A stretch of 44,290 nt of DNA, taken from positions 5,730 to 50,019 of the forward strand of contig PBOG01000085.1 in NCBI GenBank assembly GCA_002724245.1, read 5' to 3'. Positions 8,887 to 15,893 of the stretch are shown piece by piece. The number at the start of each line of letters is the position of its first letter. Within the stretch, counting starts at the first letter, position 1. The position numbers and the translations under genes were made by a program. The notes under the pieces were generated by a model. That model did no database searches, was not told where the DNA came from, and saw nothing but the letters and a program-made list of their open reading frames with translations. Origin of the DNA: Planctomycetaceae bacterium. GTDB taxonomy: Bacteria > Planctomycetota > Planctomycetia > Pirellulales > Pirellulaceae.

Positions 8887-9185
8887 GGTGGTGCCTCGGT
8901 GATCGAGTTGTATGCCCTGATTCCATGTGTTTCTCGGGCACGTAAGGTTCCAGAGTCTGCCGTACGTCGAGTATACAAAAGGCAATCGGTCAGACTAACC
9001 CGCCCGTTTGGCACGATGGAATCCGTGGTGTCTGCTTGCGGGATTGGTCCGGACAGCTTCAAATGCCTGTAAATCTTGGTGACGTTGTTCGGCCTCTCAG
9101 TGTCTTTACCCAGCAGCAGTTTATGCTGGAAAACGCTGCGAGGGCATTTGGTGACGATTTCTGTTTGGAAAGGCAGGGTGACGTC
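8887..9185. promoter_or_regulatory. Divergent intergenic region between cupin and hydroxyacid dehydrogenase genes
   Basis: This stretch of about 300 bp separates two divergent genes and must contain promoters for both. I see no convincing -35/-10 pair, sigma-54 site or riboswitch. Part of it (from 9063) is in frame with the dehydrogenase and could be translated if an upstream start is used, but the encoded sequence does not resemble the family's N-terminus. Confidence 0.4.
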
Positions 9186-10151
9186 TTGGCTGAAACGGGT
9201 CTGGTGGTAGTGATTCCGGGTGATGACCCCGTGCAGATTGCGAATTCTCCGCAACTGGACCGTCTGCGCTCGTTGGCAGAAGTGCGTGTATTTCACGATC
9301 GTCCAGCGACTCTTGATGAGCAGATAACGCGCGCCACTGACGCGCAGATCTTGATTAACTCACGTGGCCAGGTGCATTGGCGCGAAGAAGCGTTGAGTCA
9401 ATTGCCCAAGTTGAAGATGATCGCGATTTGTAGCATCGGTACCGACTCGATTGACCTGGTTTCTGCTCGTCAGCGGGGGATCGTGGTTTCCAATATTCCT
9501 GGCAAAACAGCACCGGTCGTTGCCGAACACGCCTTCAGTTTGATGTTGGCCGCGGCCCGACGCGTGGCGTTTCAGACTGCCGAGTTGAAAGCTGGTCGCT
9601 GGACCCGCGCTGAGAATATCTCCTTGACAGGCAAGACAGTAGGCGTAATCGGGACCGGAGCGATTGGTCGTCAGATGATTCGTTTATGTCAGGCATTAGG
9701 TATGCGTGTACTTGCCTGGACGTTTCATCCTTCCGCTGAGCGCGCCGCTGACCTGGGAGTGACATTTGTTGATCGCGACGAGCTGTTTCGTGAGAGCGAC
9801 GTTGTTAGTTTGCATGTGAAACTAACGGATCAGACCGCGAACCTGGTTGACCGCCAAGCACTGGCCATGATGAAGCCGGGGGCGCTGTTGATTAATACCG
9901 CGCGCGGTGGTGTCGTCGATCGTGATGCCTTGGTCGAGTCATTACACAGCGGGCATCTCGCCGGGGCGGGGCTCGATGTGTTTACGACGGAACCTTTGCC
10001 GGCCGATGATCCCCTGCTGCAGTGTGACCAGGTTGTATTGACGCCGCACAACGCGGATCAAACCCCGGAGGGTGTGGAGTTGCTCAATACGGGAGCCGTC
10101 GACAACGTACTGGCATTTCTGGACGGAAGTCCCCAGAACGTCGTGACGTGA
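9186..10151 (+). CDS. D-isomer-specific 2-hydroxyacid dehydrogenase (phosphoglycerate dehydrogenase-like)
   Basis: 321 residues from a TTG at 9186, which has AGGG 7 nt upstream and gives the family's normal length and start (just before LVVVIPGDD). In-frame starts at 9036 (TTG), 9063 and 9123 (both ATG) would add residues that do not look conserved. The NAD-binding motif GVIGTGAIGRQM, the active-site Arg in NTARGGVVDRDAL and the catalytic His in VLTPHNADQTPE are all present. There is no ACT domain, so this is the short form; D-3-phosphoglycerate is one possible substrate, glyoxylate or other 2-keto acids are others. The last 68 bases are also covered, on the other strand, by the orphan gene at 10084-10770. 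Confidence 0.9.
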   Translation: MAETGLVVVIPGDDPVQIANSPQLDRLRSLAEVRVFHDRPATLDEQITRATDAQILINSRGQVHWREEALSQLPKLKMIAICSIGTDSIDLVSARQRGIVVSNIPGKTAPVVAEHAFSLMLAAARRVAFQTAELKAGRWTRAENISLTGKTVGVIGTGAIGRQMIRLCQALGMRVLAWTFHPSAERAADLGVTFVDRDELFRESDVVSLHVKLTDQTANLVDRQALAMMKPGALLINTARGGVVDRDALVESLHSGHLAGAGLDVFTTEPLPADDPLLQCDQVVLTPHNADQTPEGVELLNTGAVDNVLAFLDGSPQNVVT

Positions 10152-10770
10152 GCGCCATGCGACCTGCAATCGATGACGCCAGGTAGATAGTCGCGCCTTG
10201 TAGCGTAAAGCGGGACTCCCCACGCTTTAGCCCTTTCCGGCTGGCGGCTACCGACATATCCACGTCGATATGATCGGTCAACTGCGTCAGGACGCGATTT
10301 GCTTCCGGTCCAGGCAAGCCCGATACGCTGTCCCGCAGGTTTGCCAGGATCTTAAACACTTCCTCCTGTTTCGCTTCGATGTCCTTTGGGCCGCGCATCC
10401 CCTGGGCTGCTTGTGCGGCTTCATGGTCCGCTTCAGTGTCTGCGAACGAGGGCCTTGCATCCCGGTCTAAGTACAGGCCGGGTCTGGGGGCTTTGCCGTC
10501 CCGCTCAAAGAACTCTGTGGTTTCGTGGAGCCTATCGAAAATAATAGGCGGATCGGCCGCCCAGTCATCATCGAGCCCTTTGCCCCAGTTACGCCATACC
10601 TCGTGCTGGGAAAACCAAGCGTTTCCGGTGACATGATCGTTGTCCCTATCAAGGCCATGCTCTTTGGCCCACTCAGGGTCATAATATTTAGCCTCGGCCA
10701 GCCATTCGTCGCGGACCTTACGTTGCTTTTTCGTGGGGGGCGTCCAACCTTCAACAGGTATGCTTGGCAT
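10084..10770 (-). CDS. Orphan hypothetical protein, 3' end antisense to the dehydrogenase gene
   Basis: 228 residues of unknown function. The N-terminus is rich in charged residues and Trp (motifs VRDEWLAEAKYYDPEWAKEHG and WRNWGKGLDDDW). The middle is acidic and helical. A later segment (VLTQLTDHIDVDMSVAASRKG) could be a small folded domain. The ATG at 10770 has GAGG 9 nt upstream, and that GAGG lies in the loop of a 6-bp hairpin. The last 22 or so codons run antisense through the dehydrogenase gene, and the resulting tail (SRRSGDFRPEMPVRCRRLPY) looks like random read-through. This suggests the original 3' end was lost by deletion or rearrangement. No signal peptide or transmembrane segment is seen. 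It may be an acquired or decaying gene, or an uncharacterised protein; neither can be decided here. Confidence 0.55.
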   Translation of the reverse strand: MPSIPVEGWTPPTKKQRKVRDEWLAEAKYYDPEWAKEHGLDRDNDHVTGNAWFSQHEVWRNWGKGLDDDWAADPPIIFDRLHETTEFFERDGKAPRPGLYLDRDARPSFADTEADHEAAQAAQGMRGPKDIEAKQEEVFKILANLRDSVSGLPGPEANRVLTQLTDHIDVDMSVAASRKGLKRGESRFTLQGATIYLASSIAGRMALTSRRSGDFRPEMPVRCRRLPY

Positions 10771-10771
10771 T

Positions 10772-10789
10772 TGTCACAGCCTCGTGACA
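10772..10789 (-). promoter_or_regulatory. Hairpin presenting the Shine-Dalgarno sequence of the orphan gene
   Basis: A perfect 6-bp inverted repeat (TGTCAC / GTGACA) flanks a 6-nt loop that, on the minus strand, contains GAGG. The following ATG at 10770 is 9 nt beyond GAGG. Loop exposure of the ribosome site could permit or gate translation. The stem is short, so this may be coincidence. Confidence 0.35.
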
Positions 10790-10903
10790 CCTAGGGAAAA
10801 AACGTGGCAGGCCGGTTAGGCTCCCAGCTTTTCAGGGTCGACGCCCCAGACGCGTAGTCGCGTTCTTATGCGTTGTTCCCGGCCATGCAACTGCTAGGAC
10901 TTG

Positions 10904-11068
10904 CTAGTGATTGGACAGAACACCAGCGATCAATAGCTGGTAAATGTACGGCATTAAAAACAACGCTAACCAAACAAAGCCCCCAATACCTAACACAAAA
11001 AGCAGGAAGCACCAGCCTGCGGCACCCCTCGGCTGGTCTTCGTCTTGCTTTTTAACATAGCGATCCAT
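10904..11068 (-). CDS. Small single-span or hairpin membrane protein, 54 residues
   Basis: An unfamiliar short gene running from the ATG at 11068 to TAG at 10904. The first 15 residues are charged (MDRYVKKQDEDQPRG). Nearly all the rest is hydrophobic: GWCFLLFVLGIGGFVWLALF, then MPYIYQLLIAGVL, ending SNH. A Pro in the middle could split it into two short helices. Charged N-terminus, continuous hydrophobic body and clean stop argue for a real gene rather than chance. The Shine-Dalgarno match is weak (GGGCAGAG upstream). It lies between trxA and the orphan gene on the same strand. Function is unknown. Confidence 0.5.
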   Translation of the reverse strand: MDRYVKKQDEDQPRGAAGWCFLLFVLGIGGFVWLALFLMPYIYQLLIAGVLSNH

Positions 11069-11273
11069 CTACGCTCTGCCCGAATTATCCAGGAATAATC
11101 GGTGATCGCATCAAGCGAACGTCGTGACGTAAGGTCGGGGACCGGGCGTTCCGCCCGCAAAAGCAGGCAAGAACACAACGTCAATGCGAGCAGCTGGTAT
11201 GTACTGCACTGCAGATGTTGTCGTCGAATTATTGGTTGCGGCGTTGCGGCCGCTGCATTGCGCCGGTGGTCGC

Positions 11274-11603
11274 TCAGGATCCCGTGGCGTCGAGTGCTTC
11301 CTGTAGTTTGGCTTTGGGCTGGGCGCCGACAAATCGGCTGGTGACTTCTCCACCTTTGAAGACCAGCAGCGTGGGAATACTCTGTACTTCGTATTTCATG
11401 GCCACCCCGGAGGACTCGTCGATGTTGACTTTTCCTACCTTGGCAGATCCGGCATTGTCGGCGGCGAGCTCATCGACCATTGGGCTGATCTGACGGCAAG
11501 GGCCGCACCAGGGCGCCCAAAAGTCAACCAGCACGGGTTCGTCTGATTCCAGGACTTCGGATTGAAAATTATCGTCGGTAAGGTCAATCGTATTCGTTCC
11601 CAT
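11274..11603 (-). CDS. trxA: Thioredoxin
   Basis: 109 residues from the ATG at 11603, the normal thioredoxin length; an upstream in-frame start at 11648 would add 15 unconserved residues. The active site is WCGPC within VDFWAPWCGPCRQISP. The cis-Pro loop is SIPTLLVFKGG, and the conserved Asp of KVNIDESS is present. It reduces protein disulfides in the cytoplasm using thioredoxin reductase, which is not in this window. No signal peptide is seen. GGGA lies about 10 nt before the ATG. The gene is divergent from the YhdH-type oxidoreductase across 218 bp. Confidence 0.96.
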   Translation of the reverse strand: MGTNTIDLTDDNFQSEVLESDEPVLVDFWAPWCGPCRQISPMVDELAADNAGSAKVGKVNIDESSGVAMKYEVQSIPTLLVFKGGEVTSRFVGAQPKAKLQEALDATGS

Positions 11604-11821
11604 TGTTGCTGTTCCCAAGAGCCTGTTCTGTTTCCAGAAACAGGGCATGTTGTGGTTGCGGATGTCTCTATGAGCTGCAATTTTAGTGCGTCTTGGTTCG
11701 AAGTGTCAATGAAACCACCTGCCGGATAAATTGTCGCAATTGGCGACGTGTTGTTGCGCTGGGGGGGCGATGTGGGCAAAGTTGGCTTGACGAGTGGCCG
11801 TGCTCTGAGGGGGGCGTGATA

Positions 11822-12838
11822 ATGCCAGAGACACATTTTTCGTGTATGTGGATTGAACAATCCGACGCAGGTGACGTGTCGCGGATAATCCACCAGATCA
11901 TGCCCGCACAACTGCCCGACGGAGAGGTGCTGGTCCGGGTCGACTACTCCTCACTGAACTACAAGGATGCACTGGCCGCCAGCGGACATCCGGGGGTGGT
12001 ACAGGCATTTCCGCATGTGCCTGGAATTGACGCCGCGGGTGAAGTTGTCGCCAGTGATTCGGTGCGGTTCAGTCCAGGCCAGGCAGTTTTTCTGACTGGC
12101 TATGAATTGGGGGCCCAGCGGTGGGGTGGCTGGTCACGTTATGTCCGTGTCCCTGCCGACTGGCTGCTGCCACTTCCGCAGGAGCTCACGCTGCAAGAGG
12201 CAATGATCTACGGAACGGCCGGCCTGACCGCGGCGCTCTCTGTTGATGCGTTGCGCCGCCAGGAGATTGTTCCGAGTGCTGGTGAGGTCCTGGTTACGGG
12301 GGCTACCGGAGGTGTGGGGAGCCTTGCAGTACTGCTGCTGGCAGGTTTGGGATACCAGGTTGTCGCGTCAACAGGTAAACCGGCCATGCACGACGTGTTG
12401 CGGAGCTGGGGGGCATCGCAGGTGGTTCCGCGTGAGGAACTGGCTGGCCCACAGAAACGTCCTCTGCTTGGTGAACGGTGGGCCGGTGTGATTGATACAG
12501 TGGGAGGTGCTACGCTGGGATCGGTTCTGAAGGCGACGCGCCGCAATGGCTGTGTCGCTGCCTGTGGCCTGGTCGGGGGTGTCAATTGGGAGGCCTCGGT
12601 CTATCCGTTTATCTTGCGGGGGATTACGCTGGCGGGAATTGATTCGGCCTGGTGTCCGACGGCGCGGCGCCAGCAGATGTGGTCGCAGTTGGCGCAGGAA
12701 TGGAGACCAGCGTTGTTGGCGGAGGTCGCGCGTCTGACGACGTTGGATGCGTTGCCTGGGCAGATCGATCAGATGCTGGCCGGTCAGCTTACCGGTCGGT
12801 GGGTCGTTGCGCTTGCGGACCCTGCTGAGTCAACATGA
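11822..12838 (+). CDS. YhdH/AcuI-type zinc-independent quinone oxidoreductase (MDR family)
   Basis: 338 residues from the ATG at 11822, preceded by a strong GAGGGGG Shine-Dalgarno sequence. The N-terminus has the YhdH/YhfP signature DYSSLNYKDALAASG and then VPGIDAAGEV. The nucleotide-binding site is VTGATGGVGSLAVLLLA, and the C-terminus ends with LTGRWVVAL, typical of this subgroup. The E. coli and Rhodobacter homologues reduce acrylyl-CoA to propionyl-CoA with NADPH. The catalytic zinc residues of alcohol dehydrogenases are absent, as expected. The stop codon overlaps an ATG (ATGA at 12835-12838) that is in frame with the archease gene, so the two may be translationally coupled. Confidence 0.9.
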   Translation: MPETHFSCMWIEQSDAGDVSRIIHQIMPAQLPDGEVLVRVDYSSLNYKDALAASGHPGVVQAFPHVPGIDAAGEVVASDSVRFSPGQAVFLTGYELGAQRWGGWSRYVRVPADWLLPLPQELTLQEAMIYGTAGLTAALSVDALRRQEIVPSAGEVLVTGATGGVGSLAVLLLAGLGYQVVASTGKPAMHDVLRSWGASQVVPREELAGPQKRPLLGERWAGVIDTVGGATLGSVLKATRRNGCVAACGLVGGVNWEASVYPFILRGITLAGIDSAWCPTARRQQMWSQLAQEWRPALLAEVARLTTLDALPGQIDQMLAGQLTGRWVVALADPAEST

Positions 12839-12936
12839 TTCCGGCGACCTGGCGGGCAACCTTGCGCGGTCGCCTGGGTTGTGGTGTGGCAACGGAGGTG
12901 GAGTGGTACAGCAGCGTAGACGGAGTGCGGGCGGCA

Positions 12937-13347
12937 ATGTTTGAAGTCTTTGATCACACCGCCGACCTGGGATTGCGGGTACGCGCTGCTACTCTCAGTG
13001 AATTGTTCAATGAGGCAGCACGTGGCCTCTTCGCGCAATTGGTGAGTAACCCGCTGGACGTGGCGCCACGGAACCAGCAGAAGTTCACACTCCAGGCTGC
13101 GAGCCATCCCTACCTGATGGTCGATTGGCTCAATGCACTGTTGTACGCTTTCGAGACCGATCAGGTACTTTTTCAAAAATTTGACGTCCAGGTGTCAGCA
13201 ATGCGACTCGAGGGCAGCGTGTGGGGAGAGCCTGTGGACGCAGCCAGACACCAGCTTGCCAACGAGGTCAAGGCGGTCACCTATCACGGGCTTTCCGTCG
13301 AGCCATGTTCGCAGGGCTGGCGAGCCGAGTTGATCTTGGATATTTAA
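12937..13347 (+). CDS. Archease
   Basis: 136 residues from the ATG at 12937, matching the usual archease size and start: MFEVFDHTADLGLRV, where HTADLG is the family's signature. The core segment PYLMVDWLNALLYAFETDQ and the ending AELILDI also fit. Archease is a small metal-binding partner that speeds guanylation and turnover of the RNA ligase RtcB in RNA repair and tRNA splicing. No rtcB is within the window. The frame stays open back to an ATG at 12835 that overlaps the previous stop by 4 nt; using it would add 34 residues without family resemblance, but coupling through that start cannot be excluded. It converges with the TatD-type gene across 145 bp. Confidence 0.88.
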   Translation: MFEVFDHTADLGLRVRAATLSELFNEAARGLFAQLVSNPLDVAPRNQQKFTLQAASHPYLMVDWLNALLYAFETDQVLFQKFDVQVSAMRLEGSVWGEPVDAARHQLANEVKAVTYHGLSVEPCSQGWRAELILDI

Positions 13348-13492
13348 GACACCAGGCCGCCACCGAGGGCAAGGGATTTACCAGCGGGGAAACGCGGATA
13401 CATTGCCGCGATTGAGGGCCCCCGACTCACTGCCGGTAGCCGTGCGCCAAGTTGAATTGACTTGTGCGTCCCCTGTCTGACTGTCAATTCTG

Positions 13493-14323
13493 TCAGACCA
13501 TTGATTCTTCGGCCGCCGGTGGCACGAATTGAAAGCCCTGGCTTTGGCGGAAGAACTCCAGCGGGTTATCGTACACGACGCGTCGAATCAGACTCTCAGG
13601 ATGGCCACGACGGCGCATTTCGAGAACGAGATCGGGGACGGCGGTTGGCTTGGAAGGTCCCCAGTCCCCTGCCGAATTCACACACAGGCGTTCGCACCCG
13701 TACGTCTCAATAATGTCGACAGCGCGTGCGGGAGTGCACTTGGTAATCGGGTAGAGTGTCATGCCGGCCCAGAATCCCTCGTCCAGAACATGTTTGACGG
13801 TATGTTCTTCCACGTGGTCGACCAGGACACGCTGGCGATCGATGCGACTATCGTCGCAGAGCATGTCCAGGATCATCCGCGTGCCCATGTACTTGTCTTC
13901 CAAGTGTGGCGTGTGAATCAGGATCTGTTGCTCGTGCCGGATCGCCAGTTCCATATGTTCCAGAAAGATAGTGGCTTCATTCCGCGTGTTCTTGTTCAAG
14001 CCGATTTCACCGATGCCCAGGACATTGGGGCAGTCGAGAAATTCGGGGATCATGGCAATTACTTCGCGGGAGAGGGAAACGTTTTCAGCTTCTTTGGCAT
14101 TGATGCACAACCAGGTGTAGTGCTGGATGCCGTATTCCGCGGCGCGCTTGGGTTCAAACTCGGTGAGTTGCCGAAAGTAGTCCCGAAAGCTCTCGACGCT
14201 GCCGCGGTCGAATCCAGCCCAGAAGGCGGGTTCGCTGAGTCCGGCGCAGCCCATTTTGGCCAGCGTCTCATAATCATCGGTAGTCCGCGACACCATGTGG
14301 ATGTGAGGATCAATATAGTACAT
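13493..14323 (-). CDS. TatD-type metal-dependent hydrolase
   Basis: 276 residues of the amidohydrolase/TatD barrel. Metal ligands are visible: His-x-His in [15 protein letters not shown], Glu in GIGEIGLNK, His in [11 protein letters not shown], His in VLVDHVEEH and Asp in [11 protein letters not shown]. Ordinary TatD proteins are 3'-5' exonucleases, but this one has a distinct N-terminus ([30 protein letters not shown]). That resembles, from memory, the hydrolase subfamily found in ebo-type metabolite clusters. I cannot confirm this, and no other ebo-like gene is present. It is probably co-transcribed with the small gene at 14387-14641, which ends 63 bp upstream. A 335-residue antisense frame over it is a shadow. 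Confidence 0.85.
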   Translation of the reverse strand: MYYIDPHIHMVSRTTDDYETLAKMGCAGLSEPAFWAGFDRGSVESFRDYFRQLTEFEPKRAAEYGIQHYTWLCINAKEAENVSLSREVIAMIPEFLDCPNVLGIGEIGLNKNTRNEATIFLEHMELAIRHEQQILIHTPHLEDKYMGTRMILDMLCDDSRIDRQRVLVDHVEEHTVKHVLDEGFWAGMTLYPITKCTPARAVDIIETYGCERLCVNSAGDWGPSKPTAVPDLVLEMRRRGHPESLIRRVVYDNPLEFFRQSQGFQFVPPAAEESMV

Positions 14324-14386
14324 CTGCGGGGCTCACTTGCGAGGCGGGAAGGATGTGGGACTGGAACGCACGTCGCCATGGGGAGA

Positions 14387-14641
14387 TCAAATTCCGTATT
14401 GTTCTCGCCAATCGTCTTCGTACGACCTAGAGAAAATCAATTGAACCTGTTCGGCACGATCGTTGGTCGTGGACTGCAACGCGTCGAGTGCCTCCCAGAT
14501 TCGCTTCAGTCGTGGATCCGTCGCAACATCACCTGATGCACGGTTGAGCCGATCGAAGGCAGCTGCCAATTCCAGGGTTTTGCCACGGATCTGCAGGAAC
14601 TCACGATCGAGAATCTCGTCAGCAGTCATCGTTGTCGCCAT
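14387..14641 (-). CDS. Small conserved-looking helical protein, unknown function
   Basis: 84 residues, soluble and mostly predicted helix, from the ATG at 14641. A purine-rich AGAGAGAG stretch about 6 nt upstream can serve as ribosome site. Motifs: TADEILDREFLQIRGKTLEL near the N-terminus and IWEALDALQ in the middle, ending SYEDDWREQYGI. There are no cysteines, membrane segments or known motifs. It lies 63 bp upstream of the TatD-type hydrolase on the same strand, so the pair probably forms an operon and the protein may assist that enzyme (inference from position). Confidence 0.7.
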   Translation of the reverse strand: MATTMTADEILDREFLQIRGKTLELAAAFDRLNRASGDVATDPRLKRIWEALDALQSTTNDRAEQVQLIFSRSYEDDWREQYGI

Positions 14642-14820
14642 GGATGTCTCTCTCTGGTGAGAATCACAGAATTCGGTGGGGTCTGTTTTCGTGTCAGGCC
14701 GGCCGGCAATCGCAACCAGCCAACCGTATTTAGTGTCTATGTCCGCGGCGCTGAAATCAAGCGGGAATCCAAGTTCAGAGCCGACAAAGGCAAGGGCTGG
14801 CGGCAGAGTGGACCTGTGAG

Positions 14821-14952
14821 TTAATCTTCATCGATTGGGCGGATTTGCTGGGTTGGGCGAAACGGCAGCGAGTGCGGCAGGTCGAGTACCTCCCCTGATC
14901 CACGGGCTGGCAGCTTGTGGCGGGACTTGCCACGCGATTCTCCGTGTGGCAT
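14821..14952 (-). CDS. Possible 43-residue basic small protein
   Basis: A short frame from the ATG at 14952 to TAA at 14821 in the otherwise gene-free gap before hisA. The product has a basic first half (HGESRGKSRHKLPARG) and a Pro/acidic tail ending RPIDED. The stop sits just where sense would be expected to end, and the composition looks protein-like. The ribosome site is poor, however, and the frame is also open upstream of the ATG. The rest of 14642-14997 shows nothing I can name; the hisA promoter must lie in it. Confidence 0.28.
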   Translation of the reverse strand: MPHGESRGKSRHKLPARGSGEVLDLPHSLPFRPTQQIRPIDED

Positions 14953-14997
14953 ATTGCGACTTTTTGTCGAACTAGACCGTAACCAGGGTATTGGTTG

Positions 14998-15732
14998 ATG
15001 CAGATCTGGCCCGCTATCGACTTGCGTGGCGGCAAGTGTGTCCGTTTGCGGCAAGGTGATTACGGTCAGGAGACGGTTTTTGGCGAGGATCCGGTAGCGG
15101 TTGCTCGGCGGTGGGTCGACGAAGGTGGCGAGCGGTTGCACCTGGTCGATCTCGACGCCGCGCGGTCGGGAACTTCGGCGAATCGTTCGGTGATCGCTGC
15201 GATCGTCGAGGCTGTGCCGGTACCTTGTCAGTTGGGTGGCGGAGTTCGTGACGAAGCCCGAGTTCGCGAGGGCTTCGAACTGGGGTTGGCTCGCCTCGTG
15301 GTGGGGACCCAGGCAATCAAGGATCCGGACTGGTTTCGCGAAATGACCAGGGCTTACCCAGGGCAAATGGTGCTGGGAATCGATGCTCGTAGCGGATTAG
15401 TGGCGACAGATGGATGGCTAGAGACCAGCGAGTTGCCGGCAATCGAACTTGCACAGCAATTTTCTGATGCGCCGATCGCTGGAATTGTTTACACCGATAT
15501 TGCGCGGGACGGAATGATGCGAGGCCCGAACGTGACAGCGCTCGAGGAAATGCTTGACGCGGTGCAGGTGCCGGTGATTGCATCCGGGGGCGTATCCCAG
15601 TTGGAGGATGTCACACGGTTGGCACAAACTACGGTGAGCGGATGTATTGTCGGTCGAGCACTGTACGAAGGGACGGTGGGACTCTCTGACGCAGTTGCGG
15701 TGGGCCATTCACAACCCCTGGCGGAACCCTGA
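14998..15732 (+). CDS. hisA: Phosphoribosylformimino-5-aminoimidazole carboxamide ribotide isomerase
   Basis: 244 residues, the standard HisA size. It starts at ATG 14998 (a TTG one codon earlier is less likely). The barrel has the two half-repeats of the HisA/HisF family. The catalytic Asp on strand 1 is in MQIWPAIDLRGGKCVRLRQG and the second in GIVYTDIARDGMMRGPN. Phosphate-binding loops appear as CQLGGGVRD and VIASGGVSQ. It catalyses the Amadori isomerisation in step 4 of histidine synthesis. It stands alone here with no other his gene nearby, in keeping with the dispersed biosynthetic genes of planctomycetes. Confidence 0.95.
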   Translation: MQIWPAIDLRGGKCVRLRQGDYGQETVFGEDPVAVARRWVDEGGERLHLVDLDAARSGTSANRSVIAAIVEAVPVPCQLGGGVRDEARVREGFELGLARLVVGTQAIKDPDWFREMTRAYPGQMVLGIDARSGLVATDGWLETSELPAIELAQQFSDAPIAGIVYTDIARDGMMRGPNVTALEEMLDAVQVPVIASGGVSQLEDVTRLAQTTVSGCIVGRALYEGTVGLSDAVAVGHSQPLAEP

Positions 15733-15893
15733 CACCGTACAATCAGCGCGTTGCGCGACGTAAGACCCTAAAGTGATTCCAACGATCCTGAGGATTTCGG
15801 TATTCTAAGAGATGAGCTGGTATTCGATGCTGAACCGTTGCGGTCGGAATTGTTCTCGCAGTGGTCAGCACGTAACTGCAGAAGGAATTCGGT

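Noticed and set aside
9002-9024. Possible sigma-54 promoter at TTGGCACGATGG
   Set aside because: The -24 GG element is present, but no GC dinucleotide of the TTGC type stands at the right distance.
10206-10229. 7-bp inverted repeat TAAAGCG/CGCTTTA after the hydroxyacid dehydrogenase
   Set aside because: No T-run follows, and it lies within the coding frame of the orphan gene on the other strand.
11143-11157. 6-bp GC hairpin (CGGGCG/CGCCCG) downstream of trxA
   Set aside because: Too short, without a T-run on the trxA strand, to call a terminator.
13448-13464. 5-bp inverted repeat CAAGT/ACTTG between archease and the TatD-type gene
   Set aside because: The stem is too short and no T-run follows.
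13529-14536. 335-residue plus-strand frame opposite the TatD-type hydrolase
   Set aside because: The minus strand encodes a hydrolase with all metal ligands and a small upstream gene. The plus frame has no recognisable motif and spans both, as expected from codon bias in GC-rich DNA.
14953-15366. N-terminal part of a 181-residue minus frame over hisA
   Set aside because: It overlaps most of the first half of hisA. Only its last 43 codons, outside hisA, were kept as a weak candidate.
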